Below are positions 12,512 through 22,281 of a stretch of DNA of 64,000 nt, piece after piece. The stretch is taken from positions 1,455,501 to 1,519,500 of the forward strand of contig CM069600.1 of NCBI GenBank assembly GCA_035771175.1. Direction: 5' to 3'. Positions within the stretch are counted from its first letter, which is position 1, and each line of letters starts with the position of its first letter. The notes under the pieces are model-generated. The model did no database searches, was not told the origin of the DNA, and was given only the letters and a program-made list of their open reading frames with translations. Made by a program: the position numbers and the translations under genes. The DNA comes from Paratinospora sagittata (lineage: Eukaryota > Streptophyta > Magnoliopsida > Ranunculales > Menispermaceae).

Positions 12512-12580
12512 ACATCAAGGCCAGAATACAATCAGATCCTTGTGAAAAAACCTGGTGGGGATGATTTTTGGTCTTACTGA
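12512..12580 (+). CDS. Exon 2 of the 69-aa membrane protein gene
   Basis: The acceptor TTATTTTGCAG ends at 12511. The exon encodes 22 residues, TSRPEYNQILVKKPGGDDFW followed by two more and TGA (12578-12580). It continues exon 1 (1402-1542) in phase 0. The tail after the membrane span is polar and basic, which suggests a short C-terminal domain on one membrane face. Confidence 0.85.
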   Translation, partial: TSRPEYNQILVKKPGGDDFWSY

Positions 12581-12943
12581 AACATGCTGCAGGCTTCTCC
12601 ATCCATGTCAAGATGAAAATAGAATAAAGTACACTTAAACCAGTTCCATTTTGAGCGGAGCAAAGAATGGCGTAAATGCATTTGATAACTCTTTTTTAAT
12701 TTTTTCCCCTCTTGTATATGTATTTTACCCTCCTTGGATCTTGGATATTGTGTTTGTGCAAGTATTATTATGGCCTCTATGATGTTTTTTGCAGTTGGCT
12801 GTAAAAGGTGGATGTTTCCTTGGACTTGAAATGTATACAATGGAGTGTTTTATTTGAATTAGAATCTGCAGATGCAGAGTGGCCCATCTGTTGATTTCAA
12901 CAAACCCAGATTGATGTATTTGCAGATTGCAATGCAACTACTA

Positions 12944-12978
<35 letters not shown>

Positions 12979-13603
12979 TGTGTGTTAATATAAAAAGTAT
13001 GTGCAATTTGCATGTTCAGCTCAGCTAAGCGAAGCCCTCAAGAGTAATGTGCACTAAATGGCATCACTCCCTCAACCAAAGAGATTACTAATTGATATGT
13101 AGGTGCAGAGGTAGAGAAAACTGAGATATTCTTAGCAATCTGATGGCATTGTAATACATTGACACTCAAAATGAATATTTAAAGTGTAATTATCCTTATA
13201 CGTCATTAAATTGTTTTAAATTATATGTCGATACTTTGAGGTAATTTGTTTAATGATAATATATATTTTAAATATCATTTTAGTATCTTTCTATGATAAT
13301 TAATGGTTGGTGAGAAAGGATGGGGACCCCTTCATTTAGAAATGTAATTTATTTGACGTCATAAATGCATTCCAAATCCCAATGGAAGTAACGAACAACA
13401 CAGTTGCATTTGGACTTGCGCAATCTTCAATTCATGGTCTTCTGGCAGGCAGATCGGAATTCAAATGTGGTCCCAGACATATAAACCTCTTTGCTGGCTC
13501 TTTTTCAATATCAAATCAACAACACGTACACAGTAACACAAGCACGTCTTGCTTTGGTTTTGGTGTTTCCCTCTCCCACTCTCAATTCCTCTTCCTTTTA
13601 TTC
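12581..13603. other. 3' UTR of the membrane-protein gene, then intergenic and 5' leader
   Basis: No further coding exon is seen. The first 350 bases are probably 3' UTR. A (TG)n microsatellite lies at 12949-12985. From about 13380 the sequence is probably the leader of the cysteine-rich protein gene; an in-frame ATG at 13382 would extend that protein by 74 residues and is an alternative start. Confidence 0.5.
12949..12985. repeat. (TG)n microsatellite
   Basis: This is an about 37-bp run of TG dinucleotides with one TC interruption, between two host genes. Confidence 0.95.
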
Positions 13604-14494
13604 ATGAGCGTTACCAGTGCCATGGAGAATCAAGAAGCAACATCATCATCATCTGTATATCTACATGTGAGTCTCTTTCTCTTTACTTTCTCTTGGGTCT
13701 CTTTCTAATAACCACAAATTAAATTGACAGAATTTATTGTTTTTTTTTTGTTCTTTCTTGAATTTTGATGGAATGTAGGAAAAGGGTGTTGAGATGAGAA
13801 AGGGTCATCATCGTCATCATCATGGATGGTAGACATTGTTGAAAAATATAGATGTGAAAATTTTATTTTAAAAATAAAAAATTTAAAAGATGGAAAAGTG
13901 TATTAAATGGGTGTGTCCATTCATATAATATTTTTTTTATTTAAAGAGATGTGACCTTTTAAATGGTATCTATTATTATGTATAGACATATCTTTAAGAA
14001 AATGACTATTTTCAATGGTATCTCTTTGATTTGCACCTTTTAGACAATTATAAATAATTCTCACTAGAGTCATTTATTCAAAGAATTAGATTACATTCAA
14101 TTAGAACATGCATTCTTCATTTTAGTCATAGTGTATGAGAGAGTGCTAAACATTAATTAATTCGTTGATCTTATAATTTGAAATGTTACTATTACAAGAT
14201 ATGATGGTTATATCCTAAGAGATAAATGTCATACACCGTAAACACTTAAGCGAGACATAATTATCTTAAAAATATAAAGTCAAACTTTAGCCTCCATCAA
14301 TTAAATTTATATTTTACTTGGTAAGTAATAGCTTTGAGGTATGTGCAGTGTGCGCATGCTGTGGAGGGCCGAAAGGAGACATTTGCATGCTCTCTCCTTG
14401 TTGCTATGCCATCAATTGCAATTTACCCGATAAGCCTTTTGGCTTCTGCTCCTTCATGCCCTCGTCCTGCAATTGCTTCTCTTGTCATCTCTAA
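13604..14494 (+). CDS. Small cysteine-rich, probably secreted protein; join(13604..13666,13779..13828,14332..14494)
   Basis: Three short exons with GT-AG junctions give a 91-residue protein. Exon 1 encodes MSVTSAMENQEATSSSSVYL and a His. Exon 2 encodes a basic, His-rich linker (RKGHHRHHHG). Exon 3 gives a domain of about 54 residues with 13 cysteines (the first formed across the junction), including CACCGG, PCCYAINCN, KPFGFCSF and CNCFSC before the stop at 14492. The double-Cys CCY.I.CN.P..PFG.C pattern recalls a plant family of small secreted Cys-rich proteins whose name I cannot give. Upstream in-frame residues (HSQFLFLLFMSVTSA) look like a signal-peptide core, so the true start may lie 5' of 13604, perhaps at 13382 or in another exon. 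Confidence 0.7.
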
Positions 14495-16127
14495 TTTTCC
14501 CCCTTTCTTTGTTTTTTTTTTTCTTTTTTTTTTCTTTTTGTTTTCCTCTTGTGCTTTATTTTGGATTTGGGGTTACTGACTTTGAGTGGGTGAAGATTAA
14601 GTACTTCCATGTTAATTTCTTACTGTTACTCATATATCTTGTTTGTGATCTCATCTTGTTTGTTCAGAACTTTCTTTTCTTCAATTTTTATTTTTGCTTG
14701 TTTTAGCTTTTGTAAATATACTTTTTGGAAAAGTAATTTTACATAGAGAAAAGAACTGTTTTTTCACCCCAATTTAGTCCAAATGTAGTTATTGTCAAAT
14801 GCTTTAAAACTTTTCTTTTTTCTTCTTCTTTTTTTTTTTTCTTTTTTTTTTGTCTAAATACTTTGCAAATACAATCACCCATACCCAATCTCATTCTCAA
14901 GAGAGAGTACAATTCTTTCCTTTTTTTTCACTATACCAATGCACAATTTCTACATTCAGAAAAAGGGTATGTTATTTTTCCAATGTTTAATTAAGAAGTA
15001 ATAGTCTAAAATAATAAATTGCCAATTACCACCTAACATTTTCTTTAACCGCCTACAAAATGTTATTTAACTAATTCAACTCAATTAACTCTTTGTTTTT
15101 ATTCCATTGAGACTATATGAATGTGTTTTTTCGACTTAACTAGATTAAGGACTATTTGATAGTAATTTCATATTATAGTTAATCTAACAAAAGGTCTACA
15201 TTGGTTATAAGCCGTCTAACACAATCCTCGTTTAACTACTTATCATGTATTTATAGTTTTGTTAGTAGTAATTTGACAAAGAACAACAGTTTTATAAACA
15301 TTCAATGCGCATAAAAAGCCACCATAAGCATATAGAAAAATTAAGTATAATATGAAACTCGACTTGCGGCCGGGATTCGTGCCTACTATGCCCGCCCACA
15401 CAGGGGAGGATCACCCTAGCCTCTGTAGTGGCCCGAAGTCTAAGAAGATTAGTCTCGTCATTCGAGAAAAAAGATACCTCCAGAGTGTCGAAAAACTAAC
15501 AATATAAAATAATAATAATAATAATAAATAAATAATTAAGTATAAAGGGTCTACTAACTTTGATTTTATTTACAAGATTATAATCAAACTCATCTACATA
15601 TTACCTGAAATCTTTTTAAATATTACACAACCCTTCGAGGTCCCATAGGACACCAAGCCAAAAGCCAAACTTAATGAGCTCATCCTTTCTCAATATAAAG
15701 GGAAACCATAAGATGACCTAGTATAGTTCCCTAGTTTTTATTTGTTGCTTTAAGCTGCATTTTGGTTTTATTTTTTGCAACGAGTGAAGTGCAATGAATG
15801 AGTGTTAAGCATATCAATAACCACGTAAAAGCAATCTTTCAAGTTCAAACCCCTGCAAAGAACAACATAAAAGTCTTTATGTAAATTATGAACTTGAACG
15901 AGAGGACTATCCATCGGTTTGAGGATGATTAGTCACAAAAAAGTTTAGTTTAAGCTAATACGCGTTGAGTACAACCTATACATGCATCATAAATCTTTAA
16001 TGCAACATTGGATATATAAATTTTTTTGAAGGAGGACGAACAGAAATTAGGATCTGGGGTTATTTTTCAAGTAGAAATATTATATAATTAGTACAAATAT
16101 CTTTTTAAGTAGCTTTCCGCCAGCAAT
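14495..16127. other. Intergenic, AT-rich; GC-richer repeat remnant near 15358-15500
   Basis: No gene is recognised. Long T/C-rich stretches at 14510-14545 and 14815-14850 produce shadow frames. The 15358-15500 stretch (starting ACTCGACTTGCGGCCGGG) has distinctly higher GC than its surroundings and looks like the remnant of a transposable element; I cannot classify it. Confidence 0.5.
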
Positions 16128-16199
16128 GGGTCCATAGCTCAGTGGTAGAGCATTTGACTGCAGATCAAGAGGTCACCGGTTCGAACCCGGTTGGGCCCT
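16128..16199 (+). tRNA. tRNA-Cys (GCA)
   Basis: The 72-nt sequence folds as a cloverleaf. Acceptor GGGTCCA pairs with TGGGCCC (one GU pair) with discriminator T. The A box is TAGCTCAGTGG, the anticodon loop CTGCAGA has GCA at 16160-16162, and the B box is GGTTCGAACCC. There is no intron and no encoded CCA. A run of five T (16199-16203) follows as the Pol III terminator. It decodes UGC and UGU codons. Confidence 0.96.
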
Positions 16200-16203
16200 T
16201 TTT
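16199..16203 (+). terminator. Pol III terminator of tRNA-Cys
   Basis: Five consecutive T start at the discriminator base of the tRNA, the usual short oligo-T stop for RNA polymerase III. Confidence 0.75.
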
Positions 16204-17203
16204 ACCATTCATTCTTTTTTTAGTCTAAATAAATGATTTCTGGATTTATGTTCAAGTAGAAATAGTGATTATTATTTTATATACCTATAAAAATTTCAAA
16301 TTTAAAACTTTTCATGTAAGGACATTCAAGTAGAAGTAGTGATTAAAGTTACACTTTTATATACCTATGAAAATAGTAATTAAAGTTATATTTATATTCA
16401 AGTCAAAATAGTAATTAAAGTTAACTTTTATCTTTCCGTGAAATTATTATTATGTGCCTATAAAATTATTAAATTAAAAGTTTTTCTTGCATTTATGTTC
16501 AAGTAAAAGTAGTAATTAAAATTAACTTTTATAAACCATGAAATTATTATTTTATCTACCTACAAAAACTTAAAATTAAAATGATATATTTATTTTAGTT
16601 GAAGTTGTTATTATGATTTTTTTAATATATTTTATCATCTAATTTTATAAATTATGCAAAATTAAAGTTTAAGTGTATATATAGATTTTACTCAAATAAT
16701 TAATTATTTATTTTTAGTTTTTCACCAGGTATCCCCGCACTTCTTAAGTGTGAGGCTAGTCATGTTTGAGGTGGGAGCGGAATGATAGCCAAACGAGGGC
16801 GCCTCCAAAAATTAAATCCTGAAACTTCTATATATAGACAACCTTGGGACTCATCGTGCTTTTACTGAACCAACCACTTACTTGTCGCAAATAACTATAT
16901 TCAAGTCAAAACTAATTAAGCTTAATTTTAAAATATTTATAAACTCTTTTATCTTGAAAATAAAACAATATAACATAGAATACTTATTCAATCAATTCCT
17001 CTTTTTTTTTTAAATACTTTCCTCCGGTGTCATTTTGGGAAGCCACAATCTTAAGGGGGGCTTCAAAGATATAAAGGAGTATTCTTTTGGGGTGGGAACT
17101 ACTAGAGAAAGGCACCAAATGGAGAGTTTGAGATGGCATTCAGATTAGCATAGATGAGTAATGAATTCCTAGGCCGACCACCTTCAAGATCGTCTCTCCG
17201 GTT
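16200..17203. other. Intergenic; degenerate short repeats 16245-16610
   Basis: Between 16245 and 16610 the phrase TTCAAGTAGAAATAGTGATT recurs about five times in diverged form, each followed by AAAGTTA and a CCTATAAAA-like phrase, which makes an old tandem repeat. The stretch around 16728-16860 is GC-richer and repeat-like. No gene is recognised. Confidence 0.5.
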
Positions 17204-17713
17204 TCTGATGGACAGGGCATAAGGGTGGACGAGTTCATCTCTGAAGATAATGATTGGAACCTGGAAAAACTTCACGAGGTTTTCCTTCCAATTGATGCGG
17301 AGGAGATCCAAAAAATTTCGTTAAGCAATAGGAAGCCTCCTACTATAATGATTTGGCACCTTGTGAAGAATGGGGAGTACAGTGTTAAAAGTCTGTACCG
17401 GCTACAAAATAGAGAAGTTCAACTTGCTGAAAATTTTCAAGTGGGCAGTAATATGCAAATGTAGAAAAAGATTTGTAGCCTCCGCATCCCCCCAAAAGTC
17501 AGAGTTTTTTGTTGGAAATTGGTCCAAAATGCTCTCCTAACAGGTGATAATTTGCTGAAAAGAAAGGTTATTAATTAGACATTGTGCTTGGAATGTTTGG
17601 AAGAGGTTGAATCTGAGGTCCATGTAATGGTTAAGTGCAACAAAGCCGATGAAGTTTGGGATGTTGCAACTCCCAGAAATAAAAAACTAGATTGCATGTT
17701 GCTACTGCACCAT
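17204..17713 (+). pseudogene. Non-LTR element coding fragment, zinc-binding (zf-RVT) part, left half
   Basis: One frame contains NGEYSVKSLYRL, then IPPKVRVFCWKL and LCLECLEEVESEVHVMVKC. This is the zf-RVT domain that follows reverse transcriptase in plant non-LTR elements (YS.KS.Y, PPKV..F.W, C..C....E...H....C). Stops occur after SNMQM and after KRKVIN. The frame is cut by the copia insertion and resumes at 23947 in the same frame, because element plus one 5-bp duplication is 6228 bp, a multiple of three. Confidence 0.85.
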
Positions 17714-17718
17714 GGTTC
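17714..17718. repeat. Target-site duplication of the copia element (left)
   Basis: GGTTC here is matched by GGTTC at 23942-23946, directly flanking the two LTRs. Confidence 0.93.
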
Positions 17719-17891
17719 TGTTGGCGTGAGCCGTAATTGTAGACAATTAGCGTTAGTTTAGCCGTAATAGATTAGCGTTAGTTTAGGAAGTTTGAAAATA
17801 ACAAAGATTTTGTTTTGATTTTATTCCTTTAAAGTGTATATAACCTATGGAAATACATAGGAAAATATATGAAAAAAAGAGTGTTTTGACA
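17719..17891 (+). repeat. Copia 5' LTR
   Basis: The 173-bp LTR begins TGTTGGCGTGAGCCG and ends GTGTTTTGACA. It contains a TATATAA-like box near 17837, expected to drive element transcription. It is nearly identical to the 3' LTR. Confidence 0.95.
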
Positions 17892-17903
17892 TGGTATCAG
17901 AGA
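17892..17903 (+). other. Primer-binding site (initiator tRNA-Met)
   Basis: TGGTATCAGAGA directly follows the 5' LTR. It matches, except at its last base, the usual PBS complementary to the 3' end of plant initiator tRNA-Met, where minus-strand DNA synthesis starts. Confidence 0.92.
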
Positions 17904-18524
17904 AGGTTACGAACCTGCGAAGGAGCAAGCAATAGCAGCCCCACCGTATTCTGGCGACGTCCGTCAGCGAAGACGGAGCATCGCTCGCGATCGCAGAACA
18001 GATCTGTCTCGCGATCTCGTCGGCCATGAACACCGTACCGAATAAGGTGTGAAAATTGTCGGCGGATCCAGATCCAGATCCATATCCCCGAGGTCATCGA
18101 GGATATCAAGGAAGTTGTAGCGGATCCAGATCCGCTTCGCGTCGAGATAGTCGGACTCGCCGCTGTCGGTGTCGTCTCGATGCCATTTGTTGGCGTCAGA
18201 GGAGGCTGTGGTCGCCGTAATTTGCTGGTCCATGGAGGATGTATCGAAGAGAGACCTTGAACAACAAGAAGAAGAGAATAAGTTTCAGAGAAGGAAAGCT
18301 GGGAAATCATTTCGTTCATTTTGTTAATTGATGCCCTACTTGTCTTCCTCATCATTCCTTTTGTTAATTGATGGCCGTACTTGTCTTCCTTATCATTTTG
18401 TTCCTTTTGTTAATTGATGGCCCTACTCATCATTTCGTTCTTGCAAGCATTTCATTCCTTTTTTGCTTTTTTGACCTTCAAAGGGCCCATCAATAATTCT
18501 TTACAACAAGAAAGGCAAAGATGG
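17904..18524. other. Copia 5' untranslated region, unusually GC-rich; possible second captured fragment
   Basis: Between PBS and gag there is about 870 bp, of which the first 620 has no copia coding. On the minus strand an open frame from 18233 to 17964 starts MDQQITATTASSDANKWHRD and continues with LDILDDLGDMDLDLD. It is acidic, starts with an ATG and is GC-rich, so it may be the first exon of a captured host gene, but I do not recognise it. Three diverged tandem copies of about 55 bp containing TTTTGTTAATTGATG follow at 18318-18435. Confidence 0.4.
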
Positions 18525-18712
18525 TCAGGTCGTCCTCTTAGTTAAAGCAAGAATGGTGGAAAGCATCAATTTGCAATCAATTGGCTTTGTTAGATAAGCA
18601 TTCATCCCCACCTCCAAGCATTTGGCTTCATCCGATGACATCGCATGTGCTGTCAGAGTAACGATGGGGATGTGGTGAGAAGACCCTTCCTCAAGCTTTC
18701 TAATCCTTTTAT
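18525..18712 (-). pseudogene. Captured fragment of a plant hybrid histidine kinase receiver domain
   Basis: On the minus strand, sequence from about 18712 to the TGA at 18525 encodes [20 protein letters not shown] followed by [12 protein letters not shown] and LALTKRTT. This is the C-terminal half of a response-regulator receiver domain: the LTA(H)A segment after beta 4 with the switch Thr, and the K of the TKP loop. The wording is closest, from memory, to AHK1-type osmosensing histidine kinases. It lies antisense between the copia PBS and gag, so it was carried by the element. The phosphoacceptor Asp half is absent. Confidence 0.78.
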
Positions 18713-18777
18713 TTATGTAAAAAAAAAAAATAGTTGGAAAATCACAGATCCGAGTATTGCACCCTACACTTTCTTTC

Positions 18778-19536
18778 ATGGCAGATTTTGATGACCATAA
18801 TACTCCTGGCAACGCGTCCAATCTCTCTGATCCTATCCTTGAATTGACTACAAGGATGACTGAAGTTTTGAATAACACTCGAACCTCGACCATCACCACT
18901 GAAACATCCGCTGCTCAGATCGGCATTAAGTTAGACGGTTCCAACTATGCACTGTGGTCCCAGGTTGTTGAGATGTATATCTCGGGCAAGGACAAACTGG
19001 GGTACATTAACGGTGACTTTTCCCAGCCGCCATCACCTGATCCTTTCTTTCGCAAGTGGCGCACTGATAATGTTATTGTTAAAGGTTGGTTAATTACTTC
19101 CATGGATTCGTTTTTAATTGGCAATTTTATTCGCTTTCCTATGACAAAAGCGGTTTGGGATGTTATTGCAACTATCTTCTTCGATGGTAGTGATACATTG
19201 CAGGTGTATGATCTTCGATGTCGAGTGAGTAGACTGAAACAAGCTGCGGGCTCGCTAGAAAAATATTACACAACGTTGCAGGGTTTATAGCGTGAAATTG
19301 ATTTCCGCCGACCGAATCCTATGGAATGTTCTGTTGATATTCAACACTATAATCGGATAATCCAAGAAGACCGTGTTTATGTTTTCCTGGATGGTCTTGA
19401 TGATCGGCTAGACAATATTCGTGCTGATGTTTTACAGATAAAATCATTTCCTACGGTTGAACAGGCTTATACGCATGTTAGGCGGGAGACTATTCGACAA
19501 CAAGTGATGACTACCCATGACACCGATGGGCCCTAG
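18778..19536 (+). pseudogene. Copia gag (UBN2-type), broken
   Basis: The first likely ATG is at 18778 ([18 protein letters not shown]). The capsid-like domain includes KLDGSNYALWSQVVEMYISG, a Copia N-terminal motif, and YDLRCRVSRLKQ. A TAG at 19288 and another at 19534 interrupt the same frame. Gag would form the particle around the element RNA; this copy encodes only fragments. Confidence 0.88.
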
Positions 19537-20226
19537 GGGGCTGTCTTAGCCTTGAAAGCTCTCTCGTTAAGCACCTCTGGCCATGGTAAATCTGCCAAGC
19601 ACCGACATTCTACTGAGGGAAAAAATGTTCTCATTGTGGCAACCAGAAACACACACGTGAAAATTGCTTTAAGTTGCATGGGTACCCTGATTGGTGGCCT
19701 GATCTTCAAGCCGGTAAGCGTCCTGATGGCACTGGCACTAGTGGACGTTCAAGCACAGCTGTTATTGCTCGTGCAAATCCTCATCTCTCTTATACAATCG
19801 GCTGCAATGTCCACGGATGCTCCTCCCAACTTAAACTCAGGTATCTCTGGTCTTGCTCTTTTTACCTCCCATAGAAATGCGAATTGTGGGGCATGGCTTC
19901 TCGACTCGGGGGCCACGGACCATATGACTTTTGCTGCTTCGGACTTCTCTCAAACTTCTCTTCCACGATGCACCAGCATCGCTAATGCCAATGGCGTTAT
20001 CTCACCAGTCACTGGAGCTGGCTCTGTGACTTTATCTCCATCCCTCACTTTATCCAATACTTTACTTGTTCCGTCTTTATCCCATAAACTATTGTCTATA
20101 AGTCAGCTTACTGTAGACCTTGGCTGTGTTGTACTTATTTATCCAAACTTTTGTCTTATCCAGGATATTCTTACCAAGGAGATAATTGGTCATGGTACTA
20201 AGAGGGGGATTATATTATGTGGATGA
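19537..20226 (+). pseudogene. Copia gag zinc knuckle and protease region, frameshifted
   Basis: The zinc knuckle CSHCGNQKHTRENC (C-x2-C-x4-H-x4-C) is read from about 19626 in a different frame from gag, followed by KLHGYPDWWPDL. After a return to the gag frame, the protease active site appears as WLLDSGATDHMTF near 19890-19930. Two compensating frameshifts therefore lie between 19552 and 19870. Confidence 0.85.
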
Positions 20227-20747
20227 CATCGGCCAGGCCAACAACATGAACAGTCTGCATGTCAATAACGACACAACATTGTGGTTATGGCATCGACACT
20301 TGGGACACCCATCTTTTCCGTATTTGAAGCATGTTTTCCCTGATTTGTTTAAGCATTTGCAGACTTCTGACTTGAAGTGTGATACTTGTGTTTTGGCTAA
20401 ATTCACTTTGATGTCTGGGGGCCCTCACCCATTGCTAATATGTCTGGCTTTCGTTGGTTTGTTATTTTTGTGGATGATTGTACCCGTATGACATGGCTCT
20501 ACTTGCTAAAACACAAAAATGAAGTTCTCGGTGTTTTTAAAACATTTCATGCTATGGTTGGTACTCAGTACGGTGCCACCATGAAGGTTCTCCACTCTGA
20601 TAATGGTGGTGAATATGTTAATAAGGATCTTCAATCTTATTTTTCCCACCATGATTTAATTCATGAAACTTCATGCTCACAAACACCCCAACAGAACGGT
20701 GTCGCCGAGCGGAAGAATAGACATATTCTGGAGACTGCCTGTGCTCT
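20186..20747 (+). pseudogene. Copia integrase, N-terminal part, interrupted
   Basis: The GAG-pre-integrase zinc finger reads LWHRHLGHPSFPYLKHV with CDTC. The integrase core has FVDDCTRMTWLYLLK and HSDNGGEYVNKDL, giving the first and second catalytic Asp, then QQNGVAERKNRHILE with the Glu. A frame change lies near 20440. The frame is cut after the GCTCT site by the 608-bp insertion and resumes at 21356. Confidence 0.88.
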
Positions 20748-21355
20748 TGTCACACCCTGGGTTGCACAGCGTGCTCCCTACCCAGGTGCGGGCGCACCCC
20801 CTCGGGGCGAACGCCTAGCCATTATGGATCCATAATATTGTCCCATCTCGGCCAGCCACGCCACACAAGGACGTCGGTCACCAAGATCATTTATCCATAT
20901 TATTCACACTCCCATGAATAATATAGGGCCTCCCCCAAGTTCGAACTCGCAACCTCTTCCTCATAAGGTTAGATTTCGCAACTTGAGTACCCATTGAGCC
21001 ATTACATAAGGCCTTTTTGTCACACCCTGGGTTGCACAGCGTACCCCCTACCCAGGTGCGGGCGCACCCCCTCTGGGCGAACGCCTAGCCATTATGGATA
21101 ATGGCTCAATGGGTACTCAAGTTGCGAAATCTAACCTTATGAGGAAGAAGTTGCGAGTTCGAACTTGGGGGATGCCCTATATTATTCATGGGAGTGTGAA
21201 TAATATGGATAAATGATCTCGGTGACCGGCGTCCTTGTGTGGCGTGGCTGGCCGAGATGGGACAATATTATGGATCCATAATGGCTAGGCGTTCGCCCCG
21301 AGGGGGTGCGCCCGCACCTGGGTAGGGGGCACGCTGTGCAACCCAGGGTGTGACA
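20748..21355. mobile_element. 608-bp palindromic insertion with TG...CA ends and 5-bp target duplication
   Basis: It starts TGTCACACCCTGGGTTGCAC and ends with the reverse complement (GTGCAACCCAGGGTGTGACA). GCTCT flanks it on both sides (20743-20747, 21356-21360). Left arm 20748-21008 and right arm about 21097-21355 are near-perfect inverted copies; a truncated direct copy of the arm start lies at 21018-21096. Each arm read inward-to-outward carries TGGCTCAATGGG and GAGTTCGAACT, which resemble Pol III A and B boxes. It could be two head-to-head tRNA-derived SINE-like copies or a rearranged TRIM. Removing it plus one GCTCT restores integrase wording (TACALLLGAHMPKRFW). Confidence 0.85.
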
Positions 21356-22281
21356 GCTCTGCTTCTTGGTGCTCATATGCCCAAACGTTTTTGGACCGAT
21401 GCCGTCTCCACTGCCATCCATCTTCTCAACCGAATGCCATCCAATGTTTTATCATTTAAAACACCCCTTCAATCTCTTTCTGATCATGTGTCCATACCTA
21501 CGGCGCTGATGCTTCCTCCTCGTATCTTTGGGTGTGTCGCCTACGTGTATCTCCACAAAAACCAACGCAGTAAGCTTGATCCATGTGCACGTCGGTGTGT
21601 GTTTTTGGGCTATGGTATCCATCAAAAAGGGTACCGTTGCTACGATCCTACTACCCAAAAACTCTATGTGACTATGGATGTTCAAATTTTGGAAAGTGAC
21701 ATGTTTTTTCCATCTACGACACCTCATTCTCCTCTTTAGGGGGAGATACATAATGAAGAGTTGAATTGGTCCCAGCATGAGACACCAAATGATTTTGATT
21801 GGTTCGGACTTGAGGGGTCGTATGAGCATGAGGAGCAGACTCGGAATGAGAAGCCCATGAGCATGATGGGTCGGATGATAACTCAGGCGATGTGAACTGT
21901 GAAATTGAGGTATTTCTGAATGCAGAGCATGAAACATCTAAAACAGCGCCTATATCCCCTTCCTCTGAAGTGCCAGCCGAATCCTCTCCTGAGAATAATC
22001 CTGAGGTAAGTACCATTATTACACCCTTACATATCAATGACATAGATGATTCTGTGGGATATGTTTTACGTTCTAGGTATAATCGCGGCAAGCTACCTAA
22101 TAGATATTCTCCAGATATTGAAGAAAGAAGGTCGAGGTATTCGATTGCTAACTATGTATCCACCGAGAAACTATCTGAACCTCTTAAGAATTTTGCACAG
22201 GAACTCTCCACATGTCAGATTCCTACTAATGTTCATGAGGCATTGGCAAATCCAAGATGGACCCGAGCTATAGAGGAATAA
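21356..22281 (+). pseudogene. Copia integrase C-terminal part and linker, broken
   Basis: After the insertion the frame reads LLLGAHMPKRFWTDAV, TAIHLLNRMP and CVFLGYGIHQKGYRCYD, typical of the copia integrase end. A TAG follows at 21737-21739. The linker to reverse transcriptase continues from about 21892 and ends VHEALANPRWTRAIEE with a TAA at 22279, one codon before the next open frame. Confidence 0.88.
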
